Shown here: one piece after another, positions 52,790 through 61,388 of the stretch
Layout of the letters: every line of letters begins with the position of its first letter
How positions within the stretch are numbered: the first letter of the stretch is position 1
Origin: Lachnospiraceae bacterium
GTDB lineage: Bacteria > Bacillota > Clostridia > Lachnospirales > Lachnospiraceae
Reading direction: 5' to 3'
DNA: 64,000 bases
Assembly (NCBI GenBank): GCA_902363555.1
Contig: CABJAM010000003.1
Location: 62,001 to 126,000 of the forward strand
Notes under the pieces: generated by a model
Told to the model about the DNA's origin: nothing
The model's database searches: none
The model's input: the letters and a program-made list of their open reading frames with translations, nothing else
Made by a program: the position numbers and the translations under genes

Positions 52790-54829
52790 TTATTCCATAC
52801 TTTCCAGTTGTTCCCACCGCTCCATCAATTCCAGCAGCTCTGCATCCAGAGCGTCCTTTTCATTATTAATTTCCAGCAGACGGGAGACATTCGTATATAT
52901 TTCTTCCTGCGTGAGCAGCTCGTCCAGCTCGGCCATACGGCTTTCCACTTCTTCGATGCGTTTTTCTGTTTTGGCCAGATCGTTTTGTCGTTTGCGCTGC
53001 CTTGCGGCTTCTTCCTTCTGGCGCTGGTATTCGGACTTTCCATCGCTCAATGACATTTCGGCAGATGCTATGGCGCCATTACCGGAGCCCGGGGATGCGC
53101 TGCCGCGGTTCGCACCGGAGCCATTGCCGAACGTGGTGTCGGATTTGTTTGCTGCTGCGCCGTTGCCGGTACTGCCGCCATTTGCCGCGTCATCCAGGCC
53201 GCCGCTTGTACCGGCCACCGTAGGAAGGTCCTTTTTTTCCAAATAGTTGTCGTAATTGCCTGGATAATTTTTAATACCGCCGCCGGTGAGGTCCAGGATT
53301 CTTGTGGCTGTAGTATTGATAAAGTAGCGGTCGTGGGAAACGTAGAGCACGGTGCCGGTATAGCAGCGGACAGCGTTTTCCAGAATTTCCTTGGACATAA
53401 TGTCCAGGTGGTTGGTCGGCTCATCCAGGATGAGGAAGTTGGCGTCAGAGAGCATGAGCTTGGCCAGAGAAACACGGCCGCGCTCGCCGCCGCTGAGATC
53501 ATCGATCCGCTTAAAAACATCGTCGCCGGTGAATAAAAAGGCGGCCAGGACGCTGCGGATGCGGGTATTATCCAGTGTGGGATAGGCATCGGAAATTTCC
53601 TCAAATATGGTTTTACCCGGGGAGAGGAGCTGATGCTCCTGATCGTAGTAACCGATATGTACCTTGGCGCCCAGGCGTATCTCGCCGTCGTCGGCGGGCA
53701 GCAGGCCATTGATGATTTTTAAAATCGTCGTTTTTCCGGTGCCGTTGTTTCCGATGAGCGCCACCTTTTCGCTCCGCTTGATGTCCATGTCGATATTTTT
53801 AAATAAATGCTGAGCCCCAAAGGATTTTGTCAGCCCTTCCACCATGAGCACATCGTTGCCGCTTAATACGGAGGGCTCCAACTGTAAATGGATGGCATTA
53901 TCGTCATTTAGGGGCTTATCCAGCCGCTCGATCTTGGCCAGCATTTTTTCGCGGCTTTCCGCGCGCTTGATAGATTTTTCCCGGTTAAAGGATTTCAGCT
54001 TTGTGATCACGGCCTCCTGGTGCTTGATTTCCTGCTGCTGGTTCATCCAGGCTTTCCACTGGATTTCCCGAAGCTGCGCCTTTTTCTGGGCATAGGCGGT
54101 GTAATTGCCGGAAAACACCTGCCCGCGGTGATGATCGATCTCGACAATTTTCGTCACTATACGGTCTAAAAAATAGCGGTCATGGGCAACGATCAGGACC
54201 GCTCCTTTGTAATTTAATAAAAATGTTTCCAGCCAGGCAATGGAATTCATGTCCAGGTGGTTGGTCGGCTCATCCAAAAGGATGATATCCGGCTTGGATA
54301 AAAGCAGCCGGCCCAGACAGACGCGGGTTTTCTGGCCGCCGGAGAGGGTATCCACCTTTTTTGTAAACTCACTTTCCTCAAAGCCCAGACCGATGAGTAC
54401 GCCGGTGACCTCGCTGTTTATGGCATAGCCGTTGGCATCCTCCCAGGCGTGGGTCAGGCGGGCGTAGCTGGACAGCTTTTTTTCCAGCGCGTCGCCCTGG
54501 GCCTGGGGTATTTCCTGTTCCAGAGCCTTCATCCGATGGTAAATGTCAATAATGTCCTTTTTTGCTTCCATAACCTCGTCATAGATCGTATTGCCCGAGG
54601 ATACGTTGGAAAGCTGGGAAAGGTAACCGATGCTCTTTCCCTTGGAAACCACGACCTGGCCGTCGTCCGGCGGCAGCTCGCCCATAATGATTTTTAATAG
54701 CGTAGACTTGCCGGCACCGTTGATACCCACAATGGCTGCTTTCTCATAATCTTCTATATGAAATGAAATATCCTTTAAAATCTCGTCGGTTCCGAATGAT
54801 TTAGAGATATTCTGACATGACAGTATCAT
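52790..54829 (-). CDS. ABC-F family ATPase (ribosome-associated)
   Basis: The 679-residue protein has two ATPase domains without membrane helices: Walker A GINGAGKST and GNNGTGKTT, signatures LSGGQKTR and LSGGERGR, Walker B ILLDEPTNHLD and LILDEPTNHLD, and an interdomain linker rich in basic residues. ABC-F proteins act on the ribosome (translation factor or antibiotic protection). The C-terminal coiled coil (residues about 600-679) is present. Before it lies an unusual Gly/Ala/Ser/Asn-rich stretch (53050-53220 on the DNA). GGAGG precedes the ATG. Which subgroup it belongs to is not clear. Confidence 0.92.
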   Translation of the reverse strand: MILSCQNISKSFGTDEILKDISFHIEDYEKAAIVGINGAGKSTLLKIIMGELPPDDGQVVVSKGKSIGYLSQLSNVSSGNTIYDEVMEAKKDIIDIYHRMKALEQEIPQAQGDALEKKLSSYARLTHAWEDANGYAINSEVTGVLIGLGFEESEFTKKVDTLSGGQKTRVCLGRLLLSKPDIILLDEPTNHLDMNSIAWLETFLLNYKGAVLIVAHDRYFLDRIVTKIVEIDHHRGQVFSGNYTAYAQKKAQLREIQWKAWMNQQQEIKHQEAVITKLKSFNREKSIKRAESREKMLAKIERLDKPLNDDNAIHLQLEPSVLSGNDVLMVEGLTKSFGAQHLFKNIDMDIKRSEKVALIGNNGTGKTTILKIINGLLPADDGEIRLGAKVHIGYYDQEHQLLSPGKTIFEEISDAYPTLDNTRIRSVLAAFLFTGDDVFKRIDDLSGGERGRVSLAKLMLSDANFLILDEPTNHLDIMSKEILENAVRCYTGTVLYVSHDRYFINTTATRILDLTGGGIKNYPGNYDNYLEKKDLPTVAGTSGGLDDAANGGSTGNGAAANKSDTTFGNGSGANRGSASPGSGNGAIASAEMSLSDGKSEYQRQKEEAARQRKRQNDLAKTEKRIEEVESRMAELDELLTQEEIYTNVSRLLEINNEKDALDAELLELMERWEQLESME

Positions 54830-55124
54830 AAAAATCCTCCGTTTCTGTAATAATTCACGTAATATTTATCATATCATTTCTATTGTCATAAGTAAAGTAT
54901 TAACTGGCATACGGCGCTTAGACGCGCCGGGGCGGAGCGGAGTCGGGGTGAAGCATGGCCAAAGCGCTATAGTTTGTTAAAAAAATAAAATACTTGAGCA
55001 CCGAATAATAACTTGTAATAATCAAAAGGCATGGCAATTATGCAAAACTGTAATAAGTGCATAAAAAAGTAACTACCCTAAAGAAAAAAATTGTCCAGAT
55101 TGATAGGAATTGTAAAAAGAAAGT
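54830..55124. other. Intergenic region between the ABC-F and rex genes
   Basis: No gene is seen. It holds a GC-rich patch (54908-54955, GACGCGCCGGGGCGGAGCGG) related to the repeats at 4.0 and 42.4 kb, then AT-rich DNA leading to the rex promoter. Confidence 0.5.
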
Positions 55125-55153
55125 TTGACAATTTTAAGACACTTATATATAAT
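55125..55153 (+). promoter_or_regulatory. rex promoter
   Basis: TTGACA (55125-55130) and TATAAT (55148-55153), 17 bases apart, both perfect. Confidence 0.85.
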
Positions 55154-55222
55154 AGGTATAGATTCGTAAACGACCGTAAGACTGGTTTGAGAATATAATT
55201 GATGTAAAGGGAGTGTATAGGA

Positions 55223-55885
55223 GTGAGCGAAAGAGAAATCTCATCAGCCGTTATCCGCAGGCTGCCCAGATATTACCGCTACCTTGGTGAGCTGTTGGAA
55301 AATGATGTCGTGCGCATTTCTTCAAAAGAGCTGAGCCTGCGCATGAAGGTTACTGCATCCCAGATCCGCCAGGATCTGAATAATTTTGGCGGCTTCGGAC
55401 AGCAGGGCTATGGATATAATGTCGAGTATCTCCATGACGAGATCGGCAAGATACTCGGTTTGAATACAACACAGAATATGATCATCATTGGCGCCGGAAA
55501 TCTGGGGCAGGCATTGGCAAATTACGACTTTGACCGTATCGGTTTTAAGGTCATCGGTATTTTTGATGTGAACCCCCGCCTTGAGGGGCTGGCCGTGCGC
55601 GGCGTGGAGATCAAGATGGTGGACGAGCTGGAGAACTTTATAAAGAAGAACGACATCCATGTGGCCACCCTGACCGTGCCTAAAAAGCAGGCCCGTAGCA
55701 TTGCCAAGCAACTGGAGGAATGGGGCATCCGCGCTATTTGGAATTTTGCGCCCACCGACCTGCATGTTTCCGATGATGTGTGTGTGAAAAATGTCCATTT
55801 AGACGAGAGTCTGATGACCCTGTCCTATAATTTCAGGAACAGAGGGCAGGAGAAATACAGCTATAAATCCTATATGGAAGACTGA
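55223..55885 (+). CDS. rex: Redox-sensing transcriptional repressor Rex
   Basis: The 220-residue protein has the N-terminal winged helix (VIRRLPRYYRYLGELL, MKVTASQIRQDLNNFGGFGQQGYGYNVEYL) and a Rossmann NAD(H) site (IIGAGNLGQALANYDF). Rex represses fermentation and NADH-consuming genes when NADH is low relative to NAD+. It starts at GTG 55223 with AAAGGGAG 9 bases upstream. A dispersed palindrome follows its stop. Confidence 0.96.
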   Translation: MSEREISSAVIRRLPRYYRYLGELLENDVVRISSKELSLRMKVTASQIRQDLNNFGGFGQQGYGYNVEYLHDEIGKILGLNTTQNMIIIGAGNLGQALANYDFDRIGFKVIGIFDVNPRLEGLAVRGVEIKMVDELENFIKKNDIHVATLTVPKKQARSIAKQLEEWGIRAIWNFAPTDLHVSDDVCVKNVHLDESLMTLSYNFRNRGQEKYSYKSYMED

Positions 55886-55889
55886 AATC

Positions 55890-55918
55890 GTAACCATTCG
55901 ACCCCTTTGAATGGTTAC
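55890..55918. repeat. Dispersed GTAACC-type palindrome, perfect copy
   Basis: GTAACCATTC (55890-55899) pairs perfectly with GAATGGTTAC (55909-55918) around a 9-base loop. It is the cleanest member of the family. Confidence 0.8.
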
Positions 55919-55952
55919 TTAAAAGCGTTTGGCGCAGTAAGATCATAAATTA

Positions 55953-55995
55953 AAGCAAAAGGACATGAGTTTTAGCGATTCATGTCTTTTTGCTT
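55953..55995 (+). terminator. rex terminator
   Basis: AAGCAAAAGGACATGA (55953-55968) pairs with TCATGTCTTTTTGCTT (55980-55995); the T-run is built into the right arm. Confidence 0.65.
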
Positions 55996-56023
55996 ATAGA
56001 CGAAAAGTGGAGGCGGAAATAAT

Positions 56024-57658
56024 ATGTTAAAAATCGTTGACAGCAAACAGATGAAGGCGATTGACAGCTATTCCATAAATACTTTGAAAATACCGTCGCT
56101 TGTCCTTATGGAGCGGGCGGCTTACGCGGTGGCCCGGGTGATCTGTGAGGATCTGGATGCCATGGAAATGCACAGTGTCGCCAGTGTCGCCGGTGAACAG
56201 CGTGCAGAAGCCTGGGTAAAGCAGGCACGGCAGCATAAGTGTGTAACCGCCGGTGAACAGAGTGCGGAAATCCGGGTAAAGCAGGCGCGGAGGCGTAAGC
56301 GTGTGATCGCCGTATGCGGCAGCGGCAATAACGGCGGCGACGGCCTGGCGGTGGCCAGGATCTTATATACGATGGGGTTTGACGCCGGTTATATGATGGC
56401 GGGAAATGTGGAGAAGGCCACTCAGGAAACCTTGTGCCAGCTTGAGATCGTGCGAAATCTTCAGTTGACGGAATATACAGAGGTTTCGGACTTTGCCGGG
56501 GCGGATGTCCTGGTGGACGCTGTGTTTGGCATCGGGCTTATGCGGGAGGTTACCGGACATTTTGCCGGAGTGCTTGAAGCTATGGATCTGTGCAAAACCC
56601 CGGTATACGCGGTGGATATCCCATCTGGGGTGAGCACCGATACTGGTCAGGTTTTAGGCTGCGGTGTCCATGCCGTAAAGACCGTCACTTTTGGCTGCAA
56701 TAAGCTGGGGCTTGTACTTTATCCCGGAGCCGGTTACGCCGGTGAGGTTATTGTCTCGGACATCGGCTTTCCGGAGATTTCCGAAGAACAGGCCGGGATA
56801 AATACATTTGCTTATGAAAAATCAGATATTTACGGATATCTGCCCCCCAGGTGCGCATATTCTAATAAGGGGAGCTATGGAAAGGTGCTGGTCATTGCCG
56901 GCTCAAAAAATATGGGCGGGGCCGGATACTTTTGTGCCAGGGCCGCCTATATGACCGGCTGCGGCCTGGTGCGCGTTCTTACAGTGGAGGAAAACCGGGA
57001 AATGATGCTGTCTAAGCTTCCGGAAGCGGTGCTGACGACCTACGACAGTGAGGCGCCGGACTGGAATGGTTTTGCCGGGGCACTGGAATGGGCGGACAGT
57101 GTGGTGCTGGGGCCCGGGCTGACGACGCAGGACTACGCCCTGCGTATTGTGCGCTATGTTTGGGAAAATTGTGCGGTACCGCTTGTTATGGACGCCGATG
57201 GACTCAACCTGCTGGCGGCCCACAGCTATCTGTGGGAGCTTCGCACAAAGGTGCCGGCGCTTGTGCTGACACCCCACCTTGGGGAAATGTCGCGGCTCAC
57301 CGGACTGGACATTGGGGCCATTGCCGGGCAGTTACGCCAGGTGTGCCGGGATTTTGCAAGCAGCCATGGTGTGGTGTGCGCTCTGAAGGACGCCCGGACG
57401 GTGATCAGTGACGGTGAACGCACCTTTATAAATCTTTCCGGAAATGACGGCATGGCCACCGGGGGCTCCGGCGATGTTTTGTCGGGAATTATCGGAGGAT
57501 TTTTAGCTTCGGGGATGGAGCCGTTAAAAGCCGCGTCTTTTGGCTGTTTTGTCCATGGCTGCGCCGGTGACGCGGCGAGAAATGAAAAAGGTGCCTATGG
57601 ACTTTTGGCGTCAGATATTATACAATACATGTCAAAGGTGATTTGTGACAGCGAATGA
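56024..57658 (+). CDS. nnr: Bifunctional NAD(P)H-hydrate epimerase / ADP-dependent NAD(P)H-hydrate dehydratase
   Basis: The 544-residue protein repairs hydrated NAD(P)H. The N-terminal epimerase (YjeF_N) domain has VCGSGNNGGDGLAVARIL and DIPSGVSTDTG; the C-terminal kinase-like dehydratase has YGKVLVIAGSKNMGGAGYF, LGPGL, DADGLNLL and GGSGDVLSGIIGGFLASG. Between helix 2 and the GNNGGDG loop is an in-frame tandem duplication of 20 codons (56189-56248 and 56249-56308) encoding AGEQRAEAWVKQARQHKCVT and a close copy. The protein is about 40 residues longer than usual there. GGAGG precedes the ATG. Confidence 0.94.
   Translation: MLKIVDSKQMKAIDSYSINTLKIPSLVLMERAAYAVARVICEDLDAMEMHSVASVAGEQRAEAWVKQARQHKCVTAGEQSAEIRVKQARRRKRVIAVCGSGNNGGDGLAVARILYTMGFDAGYMMAGNVEKATQETLCQLEIVRNLQLTEYTEVSDFAGADVLVDAVFGIGLMREVTGHFAGVLEAMDLCKTPVYAVDIPSGVSTDTGQVLGCGVHAVKTVTFGCNKLGLVLYPGAGYAGEVIVSDIGFPEISEEQAGINTFAYEKSDIYGYLPPRCAYSNKGSYGKVLVIAGSKNMGGAGYFCARAAYMTGCGLVRVLTVEENREMMLSKLPEAVLTTYDSEAPDWNGFAGALEWADSVVLGPGLTTQDYALRIVRYVWENCAVPLVMDADGLNLLAAHSYLWELRTKVPALVLTPHLGEMSRLTGLDIGAIAGQLRQVCRDFASSHGVVCALKDARTVISDGERTFINLSGNDGMATGGSGDVLSGIIGGFLASGMEPLKAASFGCFVHGCAGDAARNEKGAYGLLASDIIQYMSKVICDSE
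56189..56308. repeat. 60-bp tandem duplication inside the nnr gene
   Basis: Two in-frame 60-bp units start GCCGGTGAACAG and carry GGGTAAAGCAGGC; they differ at about a dozen bases. Confidence 0.88.
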
Positions 57659-57705
57659 GCCGGCCCCCGCCGCAGGCGTTATCAAACGGGCCGGTGTAGT
57701 TACGG

Positions 57706-57725
57706 TTTACTGGTCCGCCAGTAAA
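57706..57725. repeat. Intergenic hairpin before alr
   Basis: TTTACTGG-TCCG-CCAGTAAA is a perfect 8-bp stem; GTTACGG and ATAACC flank it, echoing the dispersed family. Confidence 0.55.
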
Positions 57726-57778
57726 GCATAACCTGTTACGCCTCAGAAACATATGTGCATAAGGAAGGCGCTAGAGAC

Positions 57779-58948
57779 ATGAGTATATACAGAGTTTGTG
57801 CCCAGATCGATCTGGATGCATTTGAGCACAACATTGAAGAAATAAAAAGAAATATGTGTAAGGGTTCCAAATTGATGGGCGTGATCAAGACCAACGCCTA
57901 CGGCCACGGTTCCGTCGTTTTAGGCCGGGAGCTTGAGCGGCTTGGCGCGTCGTGGCTGGCGGTGGCCTGCGTCGATGAAGGAATTGAACTTCGCAACCAT
58001 GGTATTACGCTGCCAATCCTCGTTTTAGGGTATACGGCAGAGGATCAGTATGGGGATCTGCTGGATTATGATATCACCCCCACGATTTTTTCTTATGAAA
58101 TGGCTGAGTCTATGAATAAAGCGGCCATGTCGGCGAATAAACTATTAAATGTGCATATTAAGCTGGACACAGGTATGGGGCGCATCGGTTTTTTGCCTAC
58201 GCCGGAAAGTGCCGGGGAAATACTTAAGATCAGCCGCCTGGACCATATTTGTGTCCAGGGCATGTTTACCCATTTTGCCTGTGCCGATATGGCGGATGAA
58301 AAGTACAAGGACATAACAAGACAGCAGTTTGAGCGGTATCAGCAGATGGAGCGGATGCTTTTGGATGCAGGGCTTAAAATCCCTGTCCGCCATTGCGCCA
58401 ACAGCGCGGGAATCATGGATTCGCCGCAGATGCACGAGGATATGGTAAGAGCCGGGATTATCATGTACGGTCTCTATCCGTCCGGGGAGATGCCAAAGGA
58501 TCATCTGAGGCTTAGGCCGGTAATGTCGTTAAAGAGCCATATTACATATATCAAGACCCTCGGGCCGGGGGAGGGCGTCAGCTATGGTTACACTTATATG
58601 ACGGATAAGGAGACTGTGGTGGCGACGATCCCGGTAGGGTATGGCGACGGTTATCCGAGAATCCTCTCCAACAGGGGGCATGTCCTGATTCATGGCCGGC
58701 GCGCGCCGATCATCGGGCGCATCTGTATGGATCAGTTTATGGTGGATATTACCGGGCTAAAAGGCGTCCATGAGGGCGATGCGGTGACACTCATCGGCCG
58801 CGATGGGGATGAATGTATCCCTGTGGAAGAGGCGGCGGATATGGCGGGCTCCTTTAACTATGAATTTGTCTGCGATGTGGGCCGAAGAGTTCCCCGTGTG
58901 TATATAAAGGGCGGCCAGGTGCAGGAAGTGGTTTCATACCTGTATTAA
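57779..58948 (+). CDS. alr: Alanine racemase
   Basis: The 389-residue PLP enzyme makes D-alanine for peptidoglycan. The PLP lysine is K37 in VIKTNAYGHG and the catalytic Tyr lies in GEGVSYGYTY; KLDTGMGRIGF, HCANSAG and GRICMDQFMVD are typical. ATG 57779 follows AAGGAAGG. A mazF-like gene follows, the alr-ndoA order known from Bacillus. Confidence 0.96.
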   Translation: MSIYRVCAQIDLDAFEHNIEEIKRNMCKGSKLMGVIKTNAYGHGSVVLGRELERLGASWLAVACVDEGIELRNHGITLPILVLGYTAEDQYGDLLDYDITPTIFSYEMAESMNKAAMSANKLLNVHIKLDTGMGRIGFLPTPESAGEILKISRLDHICVQGMFTHFACADMADEKYKDITRQQFERYQQMERMLLDAGLKIPVRHCANSAGIMDSPQMHEDMVRAGIIMYGLYPSGEMPKDHLRLRPVMSLKSHITYIKTLGPGEGVSYGYTYMTDKETVVATIPVGYGDGYPRILSNRGHVLIHGRRAPIIGRICMDQFMVDITGLKGVHEGDAVTLIGRDGDECIPVEEAADMAGSFNYEFVCDVGRRVPRVYIKGGQVQEVVSYLY

Positions 58949-58969
58949 AGCGTGACTGGATGATTTTTG

Positions 58970-58996
58970 GTAACCGTTTGTCCTCTGAGCGGTTAC
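58970..58996 (+). repeat. Dispersed GTAACC-type palindrome, possible terminator
   Basis: GTAACCG (58970-58976) pairs with CGGTTAC (58990-58996), and GATTTTTG follows, so this copy might end alr transcription. Confidence 0.65.
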
Positions 58997-59084
58997 GATT
59001 TTTGACGCACTTTTGATAATATTCGTGAATACACTTTTGATTAAGTGGCAATAATGATTGAAAAGATTATCAGGAGTGAGTGCA

Positions 59085-59432
59085 TTGATTATAAAACGTG
59101 GTGATATTTATTATGCGGATCTGCGTCCGGTCATCGGCTCTGAACAGGGCGGCGTGCGGCCGGTGCTCATTATACAAAATGATACGGGGAACAAGCACAG
59201 CCCCACCGTCATCTGTGCGGCCATAACTTCCCGGATGAACAAGGCGAAGCTGCCTACCCATGTGGAGCTGGATGCAAGCCAGTACGAGCTTGTAAAAGAT
59301 TCGGTGATTTTGCTGGAGCAGGTACGCACAATTGACAAAAAAAGATTAAAAGAAAAGGTATGCCATCTGGACTGTGAGATTTTAAAGAAGGTAGATAAAG
59401 CATTGACCATCAGTCTGGAGCTGGATACATAG
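59085..59432 (+). CDS. mazF: MazF/EndoA-type mRNA interferase
   Basis: The 115-residue protein reads IIKRGDIYYADLRPVIGSEQGGVRPVLIIQND, with ICAAITSR, LPTHVELD and VRTIDKKRL; this is the EndoA (NdoA) type, an RNase that cuts mRNA at short motifs. I start at TTG 59085, with AGGAG 8 bases upstream, as B. subtilis EndoA has the same length. No MazE/NdoAI antitoxin gene is found between alr and this gene (136 bases, no plausible frame), which is unusual for a toxin. Confidence 0.92.
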   Translation: MIIKRGDIYYADLRPVIGSEQGGVRPVLIIQNDTGNKHSPTVICAAITSRMNKAKLPTHVELDASQYELVKDSVILLEQVRTIDKKRLKEKVCHLDCEILKKVDKALTISLELDT

Positions 59433-59536
59433 ATACTTGAACCCTCTGAACTGTTACGCTTGACGAAAATGGAATAAAATGATATATTTTTTCTATAAAG
59501 AAGTAATGCCGAACTAAAATTTTGACTCGCAGCGCT

Positions 59537-59565
59537 GCCCCGGCTTTTATACCGGGGCGGTTCTT
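59537..59565 (+). terminator. Terminator after mazF
   Basis: GCCCCGG (59537-59543) pairs with CCGGGGC (59552-59558), then GGTTCTTTT. Confidence 0.72.
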
Positions 59566-59654
59566 TTAAAGTTATTTAAAAGATGCTCCGGCCCCGGTGA
59601 GGGCGGAAACGTCAGTTTTAGCGCGGCCAAAGATAAAAAAGGAGTTTTTTACTT

Positions 59655-60995
59655 ATGGAAGACGGTCATCCCGCGATACGTATTGTTGTGTTTATTTTGC
59701 TCTTAGCGATCGACGCCTTATTTTCAGGAAGTGAAGCGGCCCTGGGGGGCCTGAATGAATCGAAGCTGGAGAAGAAAGCCGGTGAGGGTCATAAAAAATC
59801 CCGGCGGATTTTAAAGCTTGTCAATACCCCGGTCAATTTTCTGAATGCCATCGAGCTGGTGGTAACTTCCGTGGCCATGATCGTGGGCGCATACGTAGGG
59901 AAGATACTTTACACTCTGGCGGAGGGTGCCGGCGGCAGAGGCCTTTTTCAGGCCTATCCGCGGCTGGGAACCGCAGTTTTTTGTGTGCTGGCCACACTGG
60001 TTCTTATTTATCTTGTTCTTGTCATCGGTATTGTCGTGCCAAAGCGTGTTGCATCTAAAAACAGCGAAAAGTGGGCCTATGCAACCATCAATCTGGTTGC
60101 TTTTTGCATGGTCATCGTCTGGCCGTTCACAAAGCTGATCACGCTGACAAGTAATGTTATTGTGCGTCTTTTCGGTATCGATCCCAAGGCCAGCGAGGAG
60201 AGTGTGACCGAGGAAGAGATCATTATGATGGTCAGTGAGGGCCATGAGCAGGGCGTCCTGGAAGCCAATGAAGCTGAGATGATCAATAACATTTTTGAAT
60301 TTAACGACAAAGAGGTTTCCGATATCATGACCCACCGGAGAAAAATTGTCGGTGTGGACGTAGATCTGGATATTGCCCAGGCGGCTTCCCTTATGCTTAA
60401 AGAGCGGTTTTCCCGCTATCCGGTCTACGAGGGGGATATTGAAAATATTATCGGTGTCCTGCATCTGAAAGATCTGATGCGGGCCATAATGGGGGAGGAG
60501 CAGACGCCGGAAAGTATCCGTGAGATCATGCGCCAGCCCTACTATGTGCCGGATACCCAGAATATTGACAGCTTATTTAAGGAAATGCAGCAGAAGAAAA
60601 TGCATATGGCCATTGTTATTGATGAGTACGGTCAGACTGCCGGTATCGTTGCCATGGAGGATATTTTGGAGGAGATCGTGGGCAATATTTTTGATGAATA
60701 CGATGTGGACGAGAGCTATATCCAGCCTTTGGGCGAGGATGGGTGGCTCATGCGCGGCATTGCCCCGCTGGATGAGGTGGGCGATGTGCTGGGCGTGGCG
60801 GACATGGATGAGGGCGAGTTTGATACGTTAAACGGCCTGCTGGTGTCCAGGCTGGAGCATATTCCTTCGGAGGAGGAGAAGGCCAGCGTAGTGGCGTCGG
60901 GATTCCGGTTTGAAGTGCTCTCCGTGAAAAATAATATGATCCAGGAGGTCCGGGTGACCCGTGCAGAGCCGGAGTCGGAGGCTTCGGAACCGTAA
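59655..60995 (+). CDS. CNNM/CBS-domain membrane protein (HlyC/CorC family)
   Basis: The 446-residue protein has a CNNM transmembrane domain (DALFSGSEAALGGLNESKLEKKA and three further helices), a CBS pair (EVSDIMTHRRKIVGVD, FSRYPVYEGDIENIIGVLHLKDLM, MAIVIDEYGQTAGIVAMEDILEEIVGNIFDEYD) and a C-terminal CorC_HlyC domain. Relatives export Mg2+ or Co2+; hemolysin activity is a legacy name. AAGGAG lies 9-10 bases upstream. Confidence 0.9.
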   Translation: MEDGHPAIRIVVFILLLAIDALFSGSEAALGGLNESKLEKKAGEGHKKSRRILKLVNTPVNFLNAIELVVTSVAMIVGAYVGKILYTLAEGAGGRGLFQAYPRLGTAVFCVLATLVLIYLVLVIGIVVPKRVASKNSEKWAYATINLVAFCMVIVWPFTKLITLTSNVIVRLFGIDPKASEESVTEEEIIMMVSEGHEQGVLEANEAEMINNIFEFNDKEVSDIMTHRRKIVGVDVDLDIAQAASLMLKERFSRYPVYEGDIENIIGVLHLKDLMRAIMGEEQTPESIREIMRQPYYVPDTQNIDSLFKEMQQKKMHMAIVIDEYGQTAGIVAMEDILEEIVGNIFDEYDVDESYIQPLGEDGWLMRGIAPLDEVGDVLGVADMDEGEFDTLNGLLVSRLEHIPSEEEKASVVASGFRFEVLSVKNNMIQEVRVTRAEPESEASEP

Positions 60996-61388
60996 TATGA
61001 CTGGTCACAGTGTCCGCGGATGGAACGTTGGAGTGTTGTTAAAACACGCTCCAGGCGCCGGTGCGGTCTGACTGCGGAGCATAAATGGCCCTGGGGCTAT
61101 AAAAATGCATGAAAATTGCAGGCTTGGGGTTGCAAGAGTAAAAAAATGATGATACACTATATGTTGTCGCGCGAAGCGCCCAGGGTTCAAGCCTGGGGGT
61201 GCGTGCGCCCGAAGAGGAACAGAGTGCTGCGCGATGCGCACCTATGCGAAGCGTTGACTTTGCGCTTGCCCGAAGGGATAAAGCTTGCAGCGCAATGTGC
61301 GCCCATGCGAAGCGTTGACTTTGCGTGCGCCCGAAAGGATATACAGTTCAGGATAACAAATATACATATATAGAAAAGGAGTGTTTAT
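60996..61388. repeat. Repeat-rich leader before yebC
   Basis: No gene is seen. A hairpin TGGAGTGTT with AACACGCTCCA lies near 61027-61052. From about 61203 a 61-bp unit is tandemly repeated: ATGCGAAGCGTTGACTTTGC occurs at 61244-61263 and again at 61305-61324, and GCCCGAAG-type ends recur three times. Confidence 0.75.

Noticed and set aside
54973..54990. Rex operator upstream of rex (TTGTTAA followed by A-rich DNA)
   Set aside because: The right half of TTGTTAA-N4-TTAACAA is absent.
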